Source of the DNA: Mesorhizobium sp.
Lineage (GTDB): Bacteria; Pseudomonadota; Alphaproteobacteria; Rhizobiales; Rhizobiaceae
Assembly (NCBI GenBank): GCA_004020365.1
Contig: SAQR01000006.1
Coordinates: 1 to 64,000 of the forward strand
Direction of reading: 5' to 3'
Length of the DNA: 64,000 bases
Below, piece after piece: positions 63,718-64,000 of this stretch. The stretch's first letter is position 1. Each line of letters starts with the position of its first letter. A program made the translations under genes and the position numbers. A model generated the notes under the pieces. The model was not told the origin of the DNA. It worked only from the letters and a program-made list of their open reading frames with translations, and did no database searches.

Positions 63718-64000
63718 ATGACCGTCGTCACACCGAAATTCGGCATGGGCGCCTCTGTGCTGCGTCGCGAGGACCAGGCCTTCCTAAAGGGTCTCGGCCG
63801 CTATACGGACGACATCCAGCCTGCCGGCCTTCTGCACGGCTATGTTCTGCGTTCGCCGGTGGCCAAGGCAAGCTTCACCGTCGCTTCGACCGAGGCGGCC
63901 AAGGCGGCATCTGGCGTCCATCTGGTGCTGACTGGCGCGGATCTTGCTCATCTCGGCAAGCTGAAATCCGGCGTCATGCAGAGGCAGCCGGACGGCACCA
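63718..64000 (+). CDS. Molybdenum hydroxylase large subunit (CoxL-like), 5' part only
   Basis: The gene runs off the right edge; 94 codons are visible. The translation starts TVVTPKFGMGASVLRREDQ, then FLKGLGRYTDDIQPAGLLHGYVLRSPVAKASF and VLTGADLAHLGKL. This is the N-terminal part of the molybdopterin-binding subunit of the xanthine dehydrogenase/aerobic CO dehydrogenase family. Whether it is a true CO dehydrogenase cannot be told without the active-site loop (AYRCSFR versus others). ATG 63718 follows GAGGTA closely. Confidence 0.85.
   Translation, partial: MTVVTPKFGMGASVLRREDQAFLKGLGRYTDDIQPAGLLHGYVLRSPVAKASFTVASTEAAKAASGVHLVLTGADLAHLGKLKSGVMQRQPDGT

Overview
The window is chromosomal DNA of a GC-rich alphaproteobacterium of the order Hyphomicrobiales, most likely Mesorhizobium or a close relative. 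The basis is inference from gene content: a betI/betC/betA/betB choline cluster, a Rhizobium etli-type asparaginase, a MucR/Ros regulator, a FeuN-FeuP-FeuQ-like locus, PleC- and DivJ/PdhS-like cell-cycle kinases, and several dispersed palindromic repeats of the kind common in rhizobia. It reads as mostly core genome. I see no prophage, integrase, transposase or CRISPR array.

Layout. 1-9.5 kb: tRNA-Pro, a phosphohexomutase, then a five-gene leftward choline-O-sulfate/choline operon (betI, betC, a PLP dehydratase, betA, betB) with a perfect candidate BetI operator, and a rightward thiolase. 9.6-18.7 kb: L-asparaginase, a Tat-exported beta-helix protein, a GreA-like factor, a Doc/AbrB toxin-antitoxin pair, both methylmalonyl-CoA mutase subunits and a HerA-like ATPase. 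18.9-30.4 kb: an exported HAD phosphatase, a LacI regulator divergent from a MoaF-like/cupin gene pair with twin operators, an L,D-transpeptidase, a haloacid dehalogenase, a branched-chain aminotransferase, Fe/Mn superoxide dismutase, two cytochromes c, a SET protein, oligopeptidase B and a small SH3 protein. 30.8-46.3 kb: mucR, sufE, a DivJ/PdhS-like kinase overlapping a peptidoglycan-binding protein, DUF1491 and DUF2336 genes, a DUF1254/DUF1214 pair, a PBP1A, a decayed mttB remnant, small orphan genes (including a GTA/phage-type DUF3168 protein) and the feuNPQ-like locus. 46.4-64 kb: ccmIEFH, a decayed ParE/antitoxin pair, degP, a two-component pair, glnE, pleC, pepN and the start of a molybdenum hydroxylase large subunit.

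How the genes fit together. The bet operon turns choline sulfate into glycine betaine, and its dehydratase could feed the serine made from betaine into pyruvate. ccmIEFH supplies assembly functions for c-type cytochromes such as the two at 25.8-27.2 kb. Envelope functions recur: PBP1A, L,D-transpeptidase, peptidoglycan-binding protein, DegP, FeuPQ and surface lipoproteins. PleC and the DivJ-like kinase probably act in the DivK-CtrA network.

The most distinctive signals are not one spectacular new system. They are: a LacI module with two perfect 14-bp operators controlling two small proteins; a dehydratase embedded in the bet operon; a heptanucleotide repeat that supplies the stop codons of both glnE and pleC; dispersed palindromes that encode the C-terminal residues of other genes; a frameshifted parE beside an intact antitoxin; and an mttB remnant abutting another gene tail. 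Start codons were chosen from ribosome-binding sites and family N-termini. All family assignments are from reading the sequence, with no database search.
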